From NCBI RefSeq assembly GCF_036417845.1, contig NC_089981.1, positions 64,445,268 to 64,509,267 of the forward strand: 64,000 bases of DNA, read 5' to 3'. The notes below the pieces were generated by a model that saw nothing but the letters and a program-made list of their open reading frames with translations, searched no databases and was not told the DNA's origin. Shown here one piece after another: positions 50,960 through 63,586 of the stretch; position 1 is the first letter of the stretch; each line of letters opens with the position of its first letter. The position numbers were made by a program, and so were the translations under genes. This DNA comes from Apteryx mantelli. Lineage: Eukaryota > Chordata > Aves > Apterygiformes > Apterygidae.

Positions 50960-53900
50960 ATTCGTTGTGTTAGTCAATATCAGCAGCTGGAAATTGTTTT
51001 GGAGAGAAGATCCACCCATCCTTAAAATGTACAGGAAGCAGCTTCAGCTTTGGCTCATTCTTGGTGCCATGTTAAGGGAAAAAACTCATGATTTTCACAG
51101 TATTTTCCAACTTCTCCCTCGTCAAACAGCAAGTGGTATGAGTATAAGAGATCCTGTTTTCAAGGAGCACAAAAACTCCTGTTGTTTATATCAGAGCCCT
51201 CAGAGATTGGATTCTAACAGTCTGTTTGATCTGTTTCCCTATTCTGCTGCTCTCCTGTCATTTCTACCCTGTGTAATCAGGGCTAAGAGATCATTTTCAT
51301 GTGTTGGTAAATGGATAATGATCAACCCAAATGGCTGACGAGAAGAAACAGTGTCAGATAGGAAAAGTGTTTTCTCTTGCAATGATTGTTTGTGTTCATG
51401 TTCACACTTTGGGTGTGCATACTTCCTGTGATTCAAGACCAGATAAATTGTGAGAAGATGAAAAAATCATGTTCATACCCCATTAGCTTCACTCTCCTTC
51501 ATGCTCGAGGCATGAATTCATAGGACAGAATGTGCATTTTGCTGTTTCTGTTCCACTCACACATGTGACAGAGATCAAATACTTCAGTTGTTCAAAATCC
51601 AGTTCTCTGATGTAGCTGTTTCCATTCTCACTACTTTGGCTTCTCTTTCAGTTCCTGGACAGTCATGATCCTGTTCACTTTCTCTACGTTTTCAGCTGTG
51701 TCCTTCAAGAATCTCGACAGCATTTGTTTGCTGCCTGTTCCTCGTCACATATTATCAGTGGCCAAGATTTTTGTAAGAGGACAGCTTGTGAATTTATTTT
51801 CAAATCCTGTCTCTTTTGTAATCATCAAATTCCACCTATTGATCTCTGAGATAGATGCTTCTACTATTTCTACTGGTGCATTAAGTTGTTGGCTCGTCAT
51901 TAGTGAAAATTCAGCTGCAGAAGTTCTTACTTCAAAATTCTTTAATTGCTTTAAAATTCTTCTTCAAAATTCAGGTCCTTAGCAGCTATGGGCATTAAGA
52001 CCTCAGGTCTGTTTTCCCATAGCCTACTCTGCCACCTTTGGTATTGTCTATAGCCTCCAACTTTTTATTCCACAACTATTTTAGGGGCTACTTCCTTACA
52101 AGATTTAGCTTCAGTAAATAATTGATTCTCCTCCTTACTTTCTCCCAGATGATCCAATATATCCTTACTCTGCTGAGTTTCATGTGCAGGATCAAGCAGC
52201 TATAGAACCAGCCTTCTCACTTCTTTCGTATAGCAGTGACTTATCTTTGTCATGGGAAGGCCTAATAGACGGTCCATAAAAAAACACCTGTTGTCATCTT
52301 CTTCAGCACTGACAGGTAGGTCTCATGTCTTCTGACTCCTCTGGCCCTGGCTCTGAATTCTTCTGAGATCTGTTCTATGTATACAGCCTGTACTGTCACT
52401 AGATACAGCCTCATCTTGATATTAAGTACATCCTTGTAGAACTCTCATCCCTGCTTTCGTTCTCTAGTTTCTTCACTTGGGTTGTCACAGCCACCTCTGA
52501 AAACTGTAAAGAGGTTTGGAGGATAGAGATTTAAGTGCACAGTTAGCTCAGGAAAGGTGATGGTCTTCAGAGGATTGTTTGCAGTAACAGTGTTCTTTGC
52601 GTCTTTGTCTGGCAAATTACTAACTACTGCTGGCTTAGTATGAACACAGATTAATTGTTTTGTTATCTTTGCCAGTCTCCCACCCACTGATTCTGGGATA
52701 ATGTGTTGTACTCAGTTATATCCGGCATGTTTTCTCAACTTCTTTGATTGTGTGTTAGATATAGCCAATACCACATTTGTAACTTTGAAGACCAAGTAGC
52801 AGTATCAGACATCTTGCCTCTAAGGTTTGGAAATGTTCAGAGAAGTATATACATTGCAGTTTAAGACCCTCCTTTTGAAGAGATGTATTTTTCAGCTTCA
52901 GGAACAGCAAAGTCTTGCATCCTCTACACCTGGAAAATATTTCTTCTGCTTTCAACAAATAAAAAGCCCAAAGATTTTAAGACCGGTCCTTTACCTCAAG
53001 CCAAACCCCCCAGCCTTGAACTCTTTTCAGCCTTGGATATGTTAGGGCAGCCAGACCATCAAAGTAAATGGCAGATATTCCATTGCCTTAGGTATATGCT
53101 GATCCCAGCTCTCAGCACAACTGCCATTAGCTTGGGAGCACCTGCAATAGAGAATCAGGAACAAATCCAACAAGCTTGGTCTCCTATTTTTTCTATCTCC
53201 CTCCACTTCTCAGCCTGGAGTCCATCTGTGTCTTTGTGCATCCTGGATACTGCGAACTGAAGATGACATACCTATTTTGTCTCTTTGCAGCTCTGCTACT
53301 CCCATACCTGTCCCTTTTCAATGATGTTTCTCAGCGAGTTTGCTTCAGTAAAGAGATTCAGTAGGGAGGCATAGAACCATTTCCCTCACATCTCAGAGAG
53401 AAGGCTTTCCACAGTACCAGAGATGAAAGGAGAATGGTAAACCATTTTGGACTTATAATACTTGCATATTGGGGTAATACAATTATATACCTGCTCGTCA
53501 AGTGGGGATTAGTTTGTTTCTCTTTGTTTTTATGACATTTACTTCTCTGTACTCATCAATGAGTTTCATCAAAAGTGCCTTTGTTTATTGTGTCAAAAGA
53601 AATTACCAGTACAGAGCTCCCAACAGTCTTTCAGCATCTACTTCAGTGGTAAGACTGAATAATATAACCAAGGGGTTCTCTTCTCCTCTTCTGCTCCATG
53701 ATGTTTGCATCACCTCTAAGTTTCATAGTCTGTTCAAGTGAACAGAGAATCAGGGTTGTTAGTCTTGAAAGGAGTAAGGTGCACACCAAAGTCCTGGAGG
53801 TTAAGGTAATGGAAAGCTCATACAAGTGTTTTGTATCGTATTCCAAGGTGCTATGCTCAGTTGATGAGCGCACCACCACATACAAATTAAGGGAGGGGTA

Positions 53901-54955
53901 TGAGATTGCTTCCCCTCTGGAAGCAGTTGACTTTTACTTGGCATATCAAGTATTAAGTTTGCTTTTATGTGGTTCATCTTCTTGGACCTTAAAACAGCCT
54001 CACAGCTGGTGTGAGTGCTTCCTCCCAGTGCAACATCAATTGGAGATCTTGCTGTGACACTAGACAACTACTTAGTCTTGGATGCCAATGGGACATAATG
54101 AAATTTCTGTCCTCAAGACTAGATGTTCTCTTGGACAAGCATAGTCTGTTGGATATGACCTTATTGTGAGGTCTGGAAGGCTGCTGTACACATCTCTAAT
54201 ACTGGTTCCACAGTGTGGCAGAAGGTTTTGGTATCAAAACTTTTATTTGTTAGTAGGTATCTCAGTGCTGTGCCTCTCCCTCATACCAGAATAAGGATAG
54301 ACTCCTCATGCATGGACTTGAATGGCCATTTCTCTTCCTTATCTGTGATGGGGATCATCAGCTTGCAGATGAGCTTACAGAGCAGACCACATTCTCACCT
54401 GTATTCTTTCAAGCCTGTCCCTTTTATTAAGACAGCAGTTCCAGTCATCTTGGGTTATTTTCTGGAAACTAAAACAAACTGGTCTCTAACTTATTTTTGT
54501 TTAGGTTGATCAAACTGCCAAGGACTTTTTTCCTCAGTCAGTCCTACATTTGCTGCTCATGAGCATCCTGGGCCCAGTGCTTGAACCTTTGACAGGTTAT
54601 TTGCTGTATCTAAAACACTTTCTTTCTGGACACATTATTCCTACAGATCTGTCCTGAGTTTCTCCCAAAAGCAGCTCCTGAGTTTTACTTAAACCTGGGA
54701 CTGACCTCCTTGTCTTCTTTCTAGAACCTTATATTTCTAGCGCTAAGACATCCTTGCCTATGCTAAGCATCAGGACGATCTTATTCTATCTCTGCAGAAT
54801 CAGGTCTGTCAGAAAGTCCTTGAGATTGGTTATAAGAGCAGAAAAATCAACGTTCATAATTTTCTTCATGCAGAAACTGTTAAATTGGGAAAGAGATGGG
54901 TGAGGAAGAGTGCAAGGGAGAAGGTGAAAAGAGAGTGATTGTGAACTGTTTTGCC
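50960..54955. other. unclassified segment, possibly a decayed retroelement
   Basis: Frames are more open than in the flanks, for example 50967-51338, 51665-51982, 52883-53260 and 53698-54057 on the + strand and 53643-54067 on the - strand. Texture is fairly uniform over 4 kb. I see no reverse transcriptase, protease, integrase or zinc-knuckle motif, so no family is assigned. A CR1 3' end follows immediately, and a repeat-like block lies beyond it. Confidence 0.25.
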
Positions 54956-55325
54956 CACTAAAAGAAGGAGCAGCATCAAATGAAATGAGCAGATATCAGA
55001 TTCAAAGTAAGAAAAAAGGGGTGATTTCTTCCACAGTATGTAATTGACCTGGAGAACTCCTTGTCACAAGATGTTGTGGATGCAAAAAGTTTATGGTTTT
55101 AAAAGGCAAGTAGACAAATTCATGAAAAAAGAAATCTATTAAGGGATATTAAATATTAAAACCAAAACCTAATGGTATGTTTCTAAGACTCAAATTGCCA
55201 GGTGAGTATTCTGCGGAAGTATCACCATGTATTTTCCTGTTCTTATACTGTCAGGCATATGCTGTTGACCCCGACAGAGACAAGAGTGGGCTAGATGGTC
55301 CTGTTGTCTGAGTTCGGTGGAACAT
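54956..55325 (+). mobile_element. CR1-type LINE 3' end, sense orientation
   Basis: 'ggagaactccttgtcacaag' (about 55052), 'agacaaattcatgaaaaaag', 'actcaaattgccagg' and 'gggctagatggtcctgttg' (about 55288) follow the order of the sauropsid CR1 3' terminus ('tggaactccttgcc...gacaaattcatggagg...gattgccagaagc...gggctagatggaccttt ggtctgac'). The copy is diverged, without an open frame. It is 5'-truncated, with an approximate 5' boundary. Confidence 0.85.
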
Positions 55326-55560
55326 GCCATTGTCATGGAAAGCAGCTTTGCCTTGGCTGTTCTAGTAGGCTGTACTGCAACTGTCAAAATGAGAAATCCA
55401 TACAGTCTGTGTTGTTAGGCTCCCTAGAAAAGTCTCTGTTGCTGACATCTGACAAGTTGTCACATGCAGCTTGTCTGCACCTTCAACTGAACTGGCACGT
55501 TACATTGCAGAGGCATTCAGAATGATGAAGCTTTTATGAGCATAAACAACACGAAGATCC
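55326..55560. other. no feature seen
   Basis: Sequence between the CR1 3' end and the repeat-like block. The opening at 55295-55525 starts inside the CR1 tail and is not supported as a gene. Confidence 0.5.
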
Positions 55561-55845
55561 ACATCCAGACAGCTGTGTTTTGGGGGGAAAATGGGTTACT
55601 GTTTGGAAGTCGTCCACAATGTGAATGTGCATAGATGGTTAATCACTTAAATATGGAGAAGAGAATTACTTACCACTAATTGAAGGTCTCATGTTATCCT
55701 GTTCCTGTATATATTCACTTCCTGCCATCTCTGTCTTCACAAGTGCTTGAGCACAGAGCACCTTCAGGGTGAATGTGCACATCCACAGTACATCTCAAAG
55801 AACTATAGTACCTGGTAAATGTTTTCTTCCCACTTTAGAACCCTA
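55561..55845. repeat. unclassified sauropsid-type interspersed repeat (tentative)
   Basis: 'acatctcaaagaactatag' followed by 'tacctggtaaatg' (about 55791-55823) resembles a motif I associate with common turtle and crocodile repeats ('acatctcgaagaacaacag' then 'taagtaac'). The partial words 'gtgaatgtgcatag' (about 55621) and 'gtgaatgtgcacatcc' (about 55770) occur twice. The family name is not known to me. Confidence 0.33.
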
Positions 55846-58800
55846 CTGTCCCTTTCCAAAGAATGTGATCAAGTTTCCCTACTGCCTTAGAGATGAGTAG
55901 TTAGGAAATGCAAGCTCATCTTCTCCAAAATTGCTGGATTATGACTTTTTGAAACAGCCCCTGTGCCATTTTAACATAGAGGACAAACTCCACTGAACTA
56001 AAGGTGACAAACAAGGCACCAAGCCTGCCTGAGGAGTCTGCTCTGTCTGTTACCTTACCAAAAAAGGATTTTACTAGCCCTCATTGAAAAAGTTTTCACT
56101 GCTGTTTCCAATTTAAAGGAAAGAATCACTGATGACTGTGGAGACCCTGGTGTGAATTTTTTGCCAGTGGTATTCAGTGAATCATAGTGGTTCCCTAGGG
56201 GAAAAAGTATACTTAACTGGGCCTCTTCTCTAAAAGTTCACGCCTACAACACACACAATGAGCTTGAAAAATCTCATATTCTTTGAAAAGGAGTGGCTTC
56301 TTTGTCTGACAAATAATTGAATTGGCCTTAAAAAAAAAATCATGCAATTGCTAAGAATTCAGGGGCAGTTCAAAATGTGCCTTTTATTACTAAAGTTTTC
56401 ATCATTTGTTTGGGGCAGGTGGCAGAGGTGCTGTCATCTCTAAAAGGAATTTCAGCATTGTATTTGGCCTTTTGCCTACTGTCTTTCCAGGCTGTGCTAC
56501 AGACTCACCCAGAATGCTAAGACAACTCAGAATGTTTGTTTAATCTGGTGTTCCTGCAAGAGTATTTTAGAAACTCTCATTTCGCTATACTTATAGCAAT
56601 GGTAAAGTGTATTCTCCTTTCCCCAGGCAAAGAGGAGACAGCTTACAGTATAGTTATGTTCAAAAGTCATAAAATCTCCTCAGAAAAAATACATTGGTGT
56701 TATTGATCTAATCCACATGTCTTTAGTACTACCATGTCAAAACTCATGGAGGGATCTTTGGAAAATGCATTTACTACCAAATCCAAATGTTTGACTTTCA
56801 TCACTTCCTCTTTACACTATAGAAAGAATGATCTTTTTGCTCAGATTGAGGGGAAAAATGATGCAGGATTTTTTCCCCACTGTTTCCAGTAATTAATATA
56901 TAGGATTCACCTCATATTCTTCAAGTGTTTTTACCTTATTTATGTGACCTTCTAAAAAGGATATGCTGTAATGGATACATCTAACGCATCTGGGATGTGT
57001 CATTCTTACAGTGTCTAGATGGGCAGCTGTGAATCTACTGGGAGAGCAAATGAAGCTGTAGCCATCCCATTAGTGCTGCTGATTACATTATTTATGCTTC
57101 CAGTTGCATGATGCTTCCCCCATTCAAATTGGGGCTCTGTCTTCCCTTCTAAAAGTGTTTTCTCTCAACCATTTCTATTTCCAGAAGTTCAATGTGGAAT
57201 ACATTTTGTCTGTCATATCAGCTGGGAAATTTTTTTCTTATCTACAAATCTACAAAACTTGTGTCTCTGTATGTCTACTGACAGTTCCTTTTGAAAAATA
57301 TCTAAAAGTAAAGGTTGGTGGCTCTTCCTGCCAAATTGTGGATCTGCAAGTTTTCTTAGGTCTTCTGAGTGTAGCCAAAATAGCTTGGATGAGGGCAGGT
57401 AAAAATAAAAGATAGCTTAAAATGCGTTGTCAACACATTGTAAGTGCTACAAAGCCATGCTTCCCTGAGACATTATTGCCATCTCCTTTATTGTTTTTGT
57501 TCCTCTTTGTTGTTTGTTCTATTCAATTGTTTCCAGCTCTTCAGATTAGCATAACACAGCACTCAGCATAGTAGTACCAAATGATATCTTCAGATCCTAA
57601 AGTATAGTTAGAGATTTCTGTAGCAAGTGTCCTTTGATGGGGAGGATGTCAAATTGTGTCACTTAAGGCAGCTTGCTGTGAGCCAGACCTCTTCCAAAGA
57701 CACTTGTGAGTCAGAATGTCTGCTACTGCTTTCCCTCGCAAGTGGAGTTTCTTACAGATCTTTGGGAACAGTGGAGCTCTCCTGAGCATCTAGCCACCTG
57801 CAAGAAGGTTTCAGCACTTTGAAGGACCGCAGATTCTTGTCTCAAGAAAGGCCCAGAATATGGTTGCCAAGACATTCCCTAGTCATTACACTATATGCAT
57901 TGCACAAGTCCTGTAAAATTTGCCCCTGGCTGCACAGCATATCTTTGCTTTGTCTGCTTTCCCAAGGGGATAATACCACCAGGTGAAAAAAAAAAAAAAA
58001 GAAGAAATCCTTCCTGCAGAATGTCAGGAAATCTCTGGTTTGATGAGACCCAGGTGGCTTTTTTCATCAAATGATGTACATGCACTGATCCTGATATATT
58101 ATTGTAATGCCTCATGCTAGTTTTGGTATGTAATAAGGAATATCTGTGCACAGCTAGTGAGAACTGTCTGTGTGTTGACAAACCAGAAAAGGAAATACAC
58201 CTTCACTTTCTGCAGCATGCATAACCCCCACATGTAACTCTTTCTTGCATCAGTCTTTGTGGTCAGCAATGAGGTATCTTGCCTGGCCAGCTAAGTAGAA
58301 TGAGAGATGAAGAGTATTACCCTGCATAAAGACCACTATCCCCCTGAAAGGGGGTGAAATTAATCTCTGTCTTCAGAAGGTACTGCTTGAAAGATTGGTA
58401 TTCTTCAATGTAACTCAACAGTGCCAGCATATACTGCAGGGAACAGAGCTTCTGCCTGAAGGCTGTTCAAGAAGTCTGCAGGATGTGGGAAACCAATAAT
58501 ACATGGGCTTTTTTTTGCCAGAAACCACAGCTGTAAGGAGCCTCTATTTTCTACAAGATATAAAGGTCCATATCCCTAAGGGTATTTTCCATATTTTCCA
58601 TGAAATCATAGCCCAGTACTGGAAAAGGCCCAGCTGCTTGATTGAATGCCTTCAGACCGTCTATACCATCTTCCCTATGCATCTTAGCCTTAGATAAGAA
58701 TTTTCTAAAAGCAGCTGAGTAACTGAGGTCTGTAATCTTTGAAATTGGTCTTTCCTGGAAACACACTGTGACATCCAAAATACTGTCATGCTTTTTTCCG

Positions 58801-60787
58801 AAACTACGGGCATAAATGGCATTTCAAAAGTAATACTGTCATTTTGAGAAGGGAGCGACAACTATTAAATGGCAATTTTAATTTGTCATCTCTCTCCTTG
58901 ATGCTGTCTCTGGGTTCATTTCTAAGACAATCTCAGTTCTCCCACTGAGCAAAACTGTCTCATCTCTTCTATGTTGACTTGTTGCATGATAAAGGATCTT
59001 GCATTTGTACAGGGCACCTGGAGCCTCTCATGGAGAGAGGACAAAAGACTCTGAGCTTAGTTGCTTCTTTCTGTCACTTCTGGAGCCACATCAAAAATGA
59101 ACCAGGGCTTAAATGACTTCCCTGGGAAAATAGGCTGTATATGAAAGAAAATATTTGTAAAGCAGAGACCTAAAAGCCCAGGTGTTCTTATTATTGACAT
59201 TATAGTGTGCATGTTAACCAATAATTTCATACAGCATTTGACTAATCTAGTCTAGTGATTTTGAATGTGAAAAAAAAATAGATATTATTTTTAAAGAATT
59301 AGAAGGCATGTTTTCCCTTTGCAGTCTATCCAAATTGCTGCTGTTATTCTAAACCACAATTAATGTAGGTTATGGGCAGTCCATACAAGCAGCTATTATT
59401 CTGCACAGCTGCAGATCACTGTAGTAAGGGTGTGGATATTGCACTGCTGGCTCCACATGCATTGAAAACTGTATTTTCTTGATTGATCTTGTTGCCTTCC
59501 AATCGTATATTAAGAGAAGCCAACCCATTATTATGGATTTGATGTTTCACTTGCTAAGAAAAGCGTTTTAATGGGTAAGGAACCCACTAAAGTGACACTG
59601 AAAATGTTTAGTGTCACTAGAAGTGCTTTAGTGAGTAAGGAGCCTTTTATGTGTAACGGAACTAGCCTTAGAGCTGCATGCTGCTCATTCCATTGTACTG
59701 AATCTTCTCTTCATTGGATCCTGAACCATCTTGAAGACATCTACTTCATAGGATATTTTTGGCACTGGATCCTCTTCTACCATGGGATGGCCTTAGTGAT
59801 TTTGTTTACAAAGTAATCTGAGCCTGGATGAGAACATCTTAGTCATAGGTAAGAAAAGCTTCATAGTAGAAAAGGATCTGTGAACTGAGAGAATGGAAAT
59901 TTGGTAACTGCAACACAAAGAGACATGAGACGTTATAAGACAGAGCAGAACAGAGTACGATGTTGCCAGAGGACTGGAGAGGTGTGTTTGACTTTGTGTC
60001 TTTTATTACTTTTGAATGTGGTTCATCTTGTTCATTGCATGTCTGTTGATTATGGAAGGGTGAAGCACAAAGCAGCATATCCCAATTCACACACCAATAA
60101 TGGGGATGTGCTACTGTTTTTTTGCAAGTGCAATGAGATAGCGAGAGGCTAACCAAACCGAAGAACAGAGGACAAAGACTCATTTAGTCTGCAAAGATTG
60201 TACTCTTTGCTGAAGTATCAATGTACATTCCTGTAGTTACTGAAGCAGTGTTCTCTGCAGAGCTGTGCAGTGCACTATAGCATGAAAAACAAGGTGCTCA
60301 AGTTCAGATCTAGGCCTCTTGCATGCAATAATAGAGCATGCCAGAGAGAAACAGGGACTGTATGAGGTCATGCATGGGATCTCCCCTATGGAAGGACAGA
60401 ACTTTGTTTTTTTTTTTTTCCTCTCTTTCTAACCATGTATCTTTGTTAAAGAGAAAGTGTGCTGGGATTGTTTGCATCAGCTTTTGTTTGTTCCTGGGAG
60501 CAACAAAAGGGAACTGTTGGGAATCGTATTCAGTGTTGGCAGTGAAGATCCCACTTTTTCTTTCCTACTGTCTTCCTCAATTTGCCACCTAGTAACAGAG
60601 CATATAGAGAACTGCTCTCTGCTTCTGGTCCTTCCTACAGCCCGAGTGTCCTGAAACATGTTGGTATACCTGGGCTCAGGAGTGCATTCAATATGTTATT
60701 AACCCCATATAGGCAGTTTATCTTGTTGCTGAATTACAGCTAAGCAGCCCTAGAAAAGCAATTTTAGCATTAAAAAAATGAATGCAG
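55846..60787. other. no gene called; one structured stem-loop
   Basis: Contains a 15-base A-run at 57986-58000 and the stem-loop at 59565-59644 (separate entry). Openings such as 57104-57415 (+) and 59839-60183 (-) have no recognisable domain. Confidence 0.5.
59565..59644. repeat. stem-loop with flanking direct repeats
   Basis: The inner stem is AGTGACACT (59591-59599) with AGTGTCACT (59610-59618), loop of 10 bases. The outer stem is CACTAAAG (59585-59592) with CTTTAGTG (59626-59633). It is bracketed by two related words 60 bases apart, GGGTAAGGAACCC (about 59573) and GAGTAAGGAGCC (about 59633). This has the look of an ancient DNA-transposon or Eulor-like conserved repeat, but the family was not identified. 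Confidence 0.75.
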
Positions 60788-60807
60788 ATCCTGTCTCATT
60801 AATCTAA
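60788..60807 (+). CDS. TTLL5: weak candidate TTLL5 terminal exon near TGFB3
   Basis: After 'gaatgcag', joining in phase 1 to the exon ending at 39653 gives DPVSLI and a stop at 60805-60807, compared with the human ending DPAHTKI. Its position about 2 kb from the TGFB3 3' end fits the close spacing in mammals. ATTAAA at 61731-61736, followed by a GT-rich stretch, could be its poly(A) signal. Against it, the upstream pyrimidine tract is poor (A-rich) and the match is very short. Confidence 0.2.
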
Positions 60808-62589
60808 TTCTCAAATGTGGCTAGGGAAACAGATCTGGAGAGAGAAAGAAATTAACTGAAGTCTGTTTGACTTCAAGGATTATTGTAGCCATGAGGTTAT
60901 CTCCGTCATTCTTACTGATTAGATACCCTGGTAATCAAGTCCCCTGATTTCTCCATTCTCATATTGTCTCCTCTCCAACCACCCTTTAGACATCTGGCTT
61001 GGTCCCTCTGCCACCCCTCCCTGCCACCTAGGAACAGCAGTGAACAAGGGCTAGTAAAGCAGACCCTTCTCAGAGGGGCTTGCCAGGGTTAATCTGTGGA
61101 CAGTTCTGACGTGTTCTTAAGTGCCACGTATGATTATGAAGCTAGTGTTCTAGCTCAACCCTTTGCAGCTCCCCCTCCTTGGATTTTTTTTTTCCCCTTA
61201 ATAGCGAGGCTGTCTTTCAATTGGATGGGCAGCAGAGCCAACACAGGGCTCATGAGGAACAATGACCAAAGACCAGACTCCAGCTTGTAAACCAAAACCT
61301 CCCCAGTGGCTGCTGCTAAAAGGAGATTAGAAAGGATTCCTATGCCAACTGGCATCTGGATTTCCCCCCCACACCCCCTCAAAACACATCCACTAAGAAT
61401 TTCTAGTCTGTCTATCAGCGTGATAGTATAATCACAATGCATGCATTCACCCACTCCCTCCTCGGGACAGGCAGGGAGAAAGCAGCAGCATGGGGAGCTG
61501 CTAGTGCTGCAGGACTGAGCTGAGTTGCATGTTTCATTGAAATACCGATGACAGGTCAAGAAGCCCCAGAGAGAGGAAAGGGATAAAGCTAAGCAGTGGG
61601 GAGGAACTGTTTATCAGAGCATGTGTGCCCCAGCCAAAATGTCACACAGGTTGGCAGGCTCCCTCCACTGACCCACCCTTGCTAATCCCTAGCCAGCTGG
61701 AGATTGGGGGGGGGGGGGCATTTACAGTTTATTAAAATGTTTGAGATTACATGTTGGGGCAGCATCATGGTGAGGTATATGGAAGCAGTTGCTTCTGTGA
61801 AGAAAAGAGAAACTCAAGCTTGATGGAAGACCTGCATTCTGAGACACCCATGGAGAGCACTGGCCACAACCAAGTAAGCAGCTAAGTATCATTTTACACT
61901 CAATTGTTGGGGACCAGGAATTGGGAGGGGACAGGGAGGAAATTCTGTGGGCTTTAGAACATGACTTTAAGTATTTGTGGTTTGGGGAGTCAAAGGAGTG
62001 AGGAATGCAGCCTCTGAGTCCGCGTGGCATCCAAGCACCAGAGATTTTGCCTTTGGGAGTATCTACAGTTGAAAAAACCAAACATTTTTCAAAGAGTATA
62101 TTGATTACTTGCCAGGGTCACATCCATGAGCCTTTTATGACCATCTGCAATGTTCATGGTAACTTTGGGGGTTGCACACACACCTGTGCATACCAGTCTG
62201 TAACAGCGGCCATATATATATATTCAAATGGACATTACTAAGCTGTGGCAACTGCAGTACCATGGTTATTTAAACCCTATTGGTGGAAGTGTTTTACATT
62301 TGAGGGGAGGTTTATGTGAATCTATCAAAAAGCAGATGCTAGAGGTGATGTGTATGTCTGAGGGACTGGGGAAGAACAAGGCACATACGCTCCAGGCACT
62401 GTTTGAGGGTACCAGGGAATTTCCATTCTGTGGCTCTCTGGCTGACCTAAATTCTATCTATTCCTTTGAAGAGATGTTTTGGAAAGGGGAAAGGTTTCGG
62501 AGTGATCCAAGGATGTTGCAGCAGCAGTATTTGAAAAATGGCAAACCATCTAACCCTTCAACAAACAACTTCCTTGTGAAAAAAGAGCA
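60808..62589. other. intergenic sequence or TTLL5 3' UTR between convergent genes
   Basis: More GC-rich than most of the window at 60950-61720, ending in a 13-base G-run (61706-61718) next to ATTAAA at 61731. It may include TTLL5 3' UTR if the 60788 exon is real. An AT microsatellite-like run lies near 62213-62222. The - strand openings at 61155-61559 and 61722-62081 show no domains. Confidence 0.4.
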
Positions 62590-63586
62590 TCTCCCCCCTC
62601 CCAATATTTATTTTTAACAATGTTTTTGAGATTAATATTTTTGAAGTCTTATCAGGTGAGGCCTGGGCCATGTTCAGGTCATTGTGCAGAATAGGTGCAG
62701 AACTCCCCAAAGCACCTCACAAACCACAACAAAGGGTCCTCAGGGTGTATCATCTCAAGAGTGAATGGGTCCAAAATTTAGGTACCCACAGGTATTGCTC
62801 CTGCCCTGACCCAGAAACCATATCTCAGAAACTCCATGAAGGGAAAAGAGCTGAATGAAGGAGACATTAGTCCTTCTGCAAATGGGTTCAGCACCCTTTT
62901 TCCTCATATTTGCCCATCCTTACCAGGTTGGCTGGGAACCTTGCATTTTGCGTTTAGAAAATGGTAGCCAGAATCTGCCAAATAGACTTGCAGGTTTGGC
63001 AGAAACACTGTTTAGTTGAAGGACTCCTGGATCACAGCTCTGAGGAACAAAACTCTGAGTGCATCTCTGAGCAGCTTCCCTTCTTGGTGCATTTTCTTTT
63101 TCTAAAGAAAATTTCAGGATCTCCTTCTGAAGGGAAAACCTTAATTCTTCAGGCCAGCGGGGAGGGCTGAGGACCCAAGATAGCTAAAGCTAGAATAGGA
63201 AACATCATCACCCAGTTTCCCTTCCCCCTTTCAACTGCTCTTTTTCATTCTCTCACTTTCCCAGTTCAGCTACCTCAACATTCAAACACACAGCAGTTCC
63301 TCCACTCTCTGTCCCTCTCTTCCACACCAACTGTCCAGCCATTTTGAAGAGTGCGGCCTTTGTGTCACCAAAATAACTCCCAGAGGGAAGGTGACACCGC
63401 CAACAAGACCAAGAAACGTTCCAGAAGAGATTCCCCAAGGGCTCCCAGACCACGAGCCACAGAGTTTGGTGCTCGGGCCTCAGCATGCGCAGTCTCTGGC
63501 CCCCTAGTTCCTTTCACATTAGCTTCGGAGCAGGAGAGTGGGCGCTGACACTTTCTCTCTTGGCTTTGGGTGGCCCAGCGTGCCTT
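62590..63586 (-). other. TGFB3: TGFB3 3' untranslated region
   Basis: Transcribed sequence between the TGFB3 stop codon (63589-63587) and the poly(A) signal. The length of about 1 kb is similar to the mammalian TGFB3 3' UTR. The 3' end is inferred from the AATAAA at 62612-62607, and cleavage is expected 10-30 bases further on the - strand. The + strand openings at 62670-63170 are antisense to it and not genes. Confidence 0.65.
62607..62612 (-). terminator. TGFB3: probable TGFB3 poly(A) signal AATAAA
   Basis: The - strand reads AAAAATAAATATTGGGAGGG across this point. As I recall it, the end of the human TGFB3 mRNA has the same core AAATAAATATT followed by a G-rich stretch. That is good positional and sequence support for the true 3' end. 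An AU-rich ATATTTA element overlaps on the + strand. Confidence 0.65.

Noticed and set aside
53781..53815. 'gtgcacaccaaagtcctg', similar to the human HTK ending of TTLL5
   Set aside because: The upstream sequence is purine-rich without a usable acceptor, no stop follows within 80 codons, and the four-residue likeness is trivial.
53643..54067. overlapping openings on both strands
   Set aside because: No protein family recognised on either strand. Kept only as part of the unclassified 50.9-55 kb segment.
57986..58000. A-run that might be a processed-pseudogene tail
   Set aside because: No recognisable retrocopied coding sequence or SINE body lies upstream on either side.
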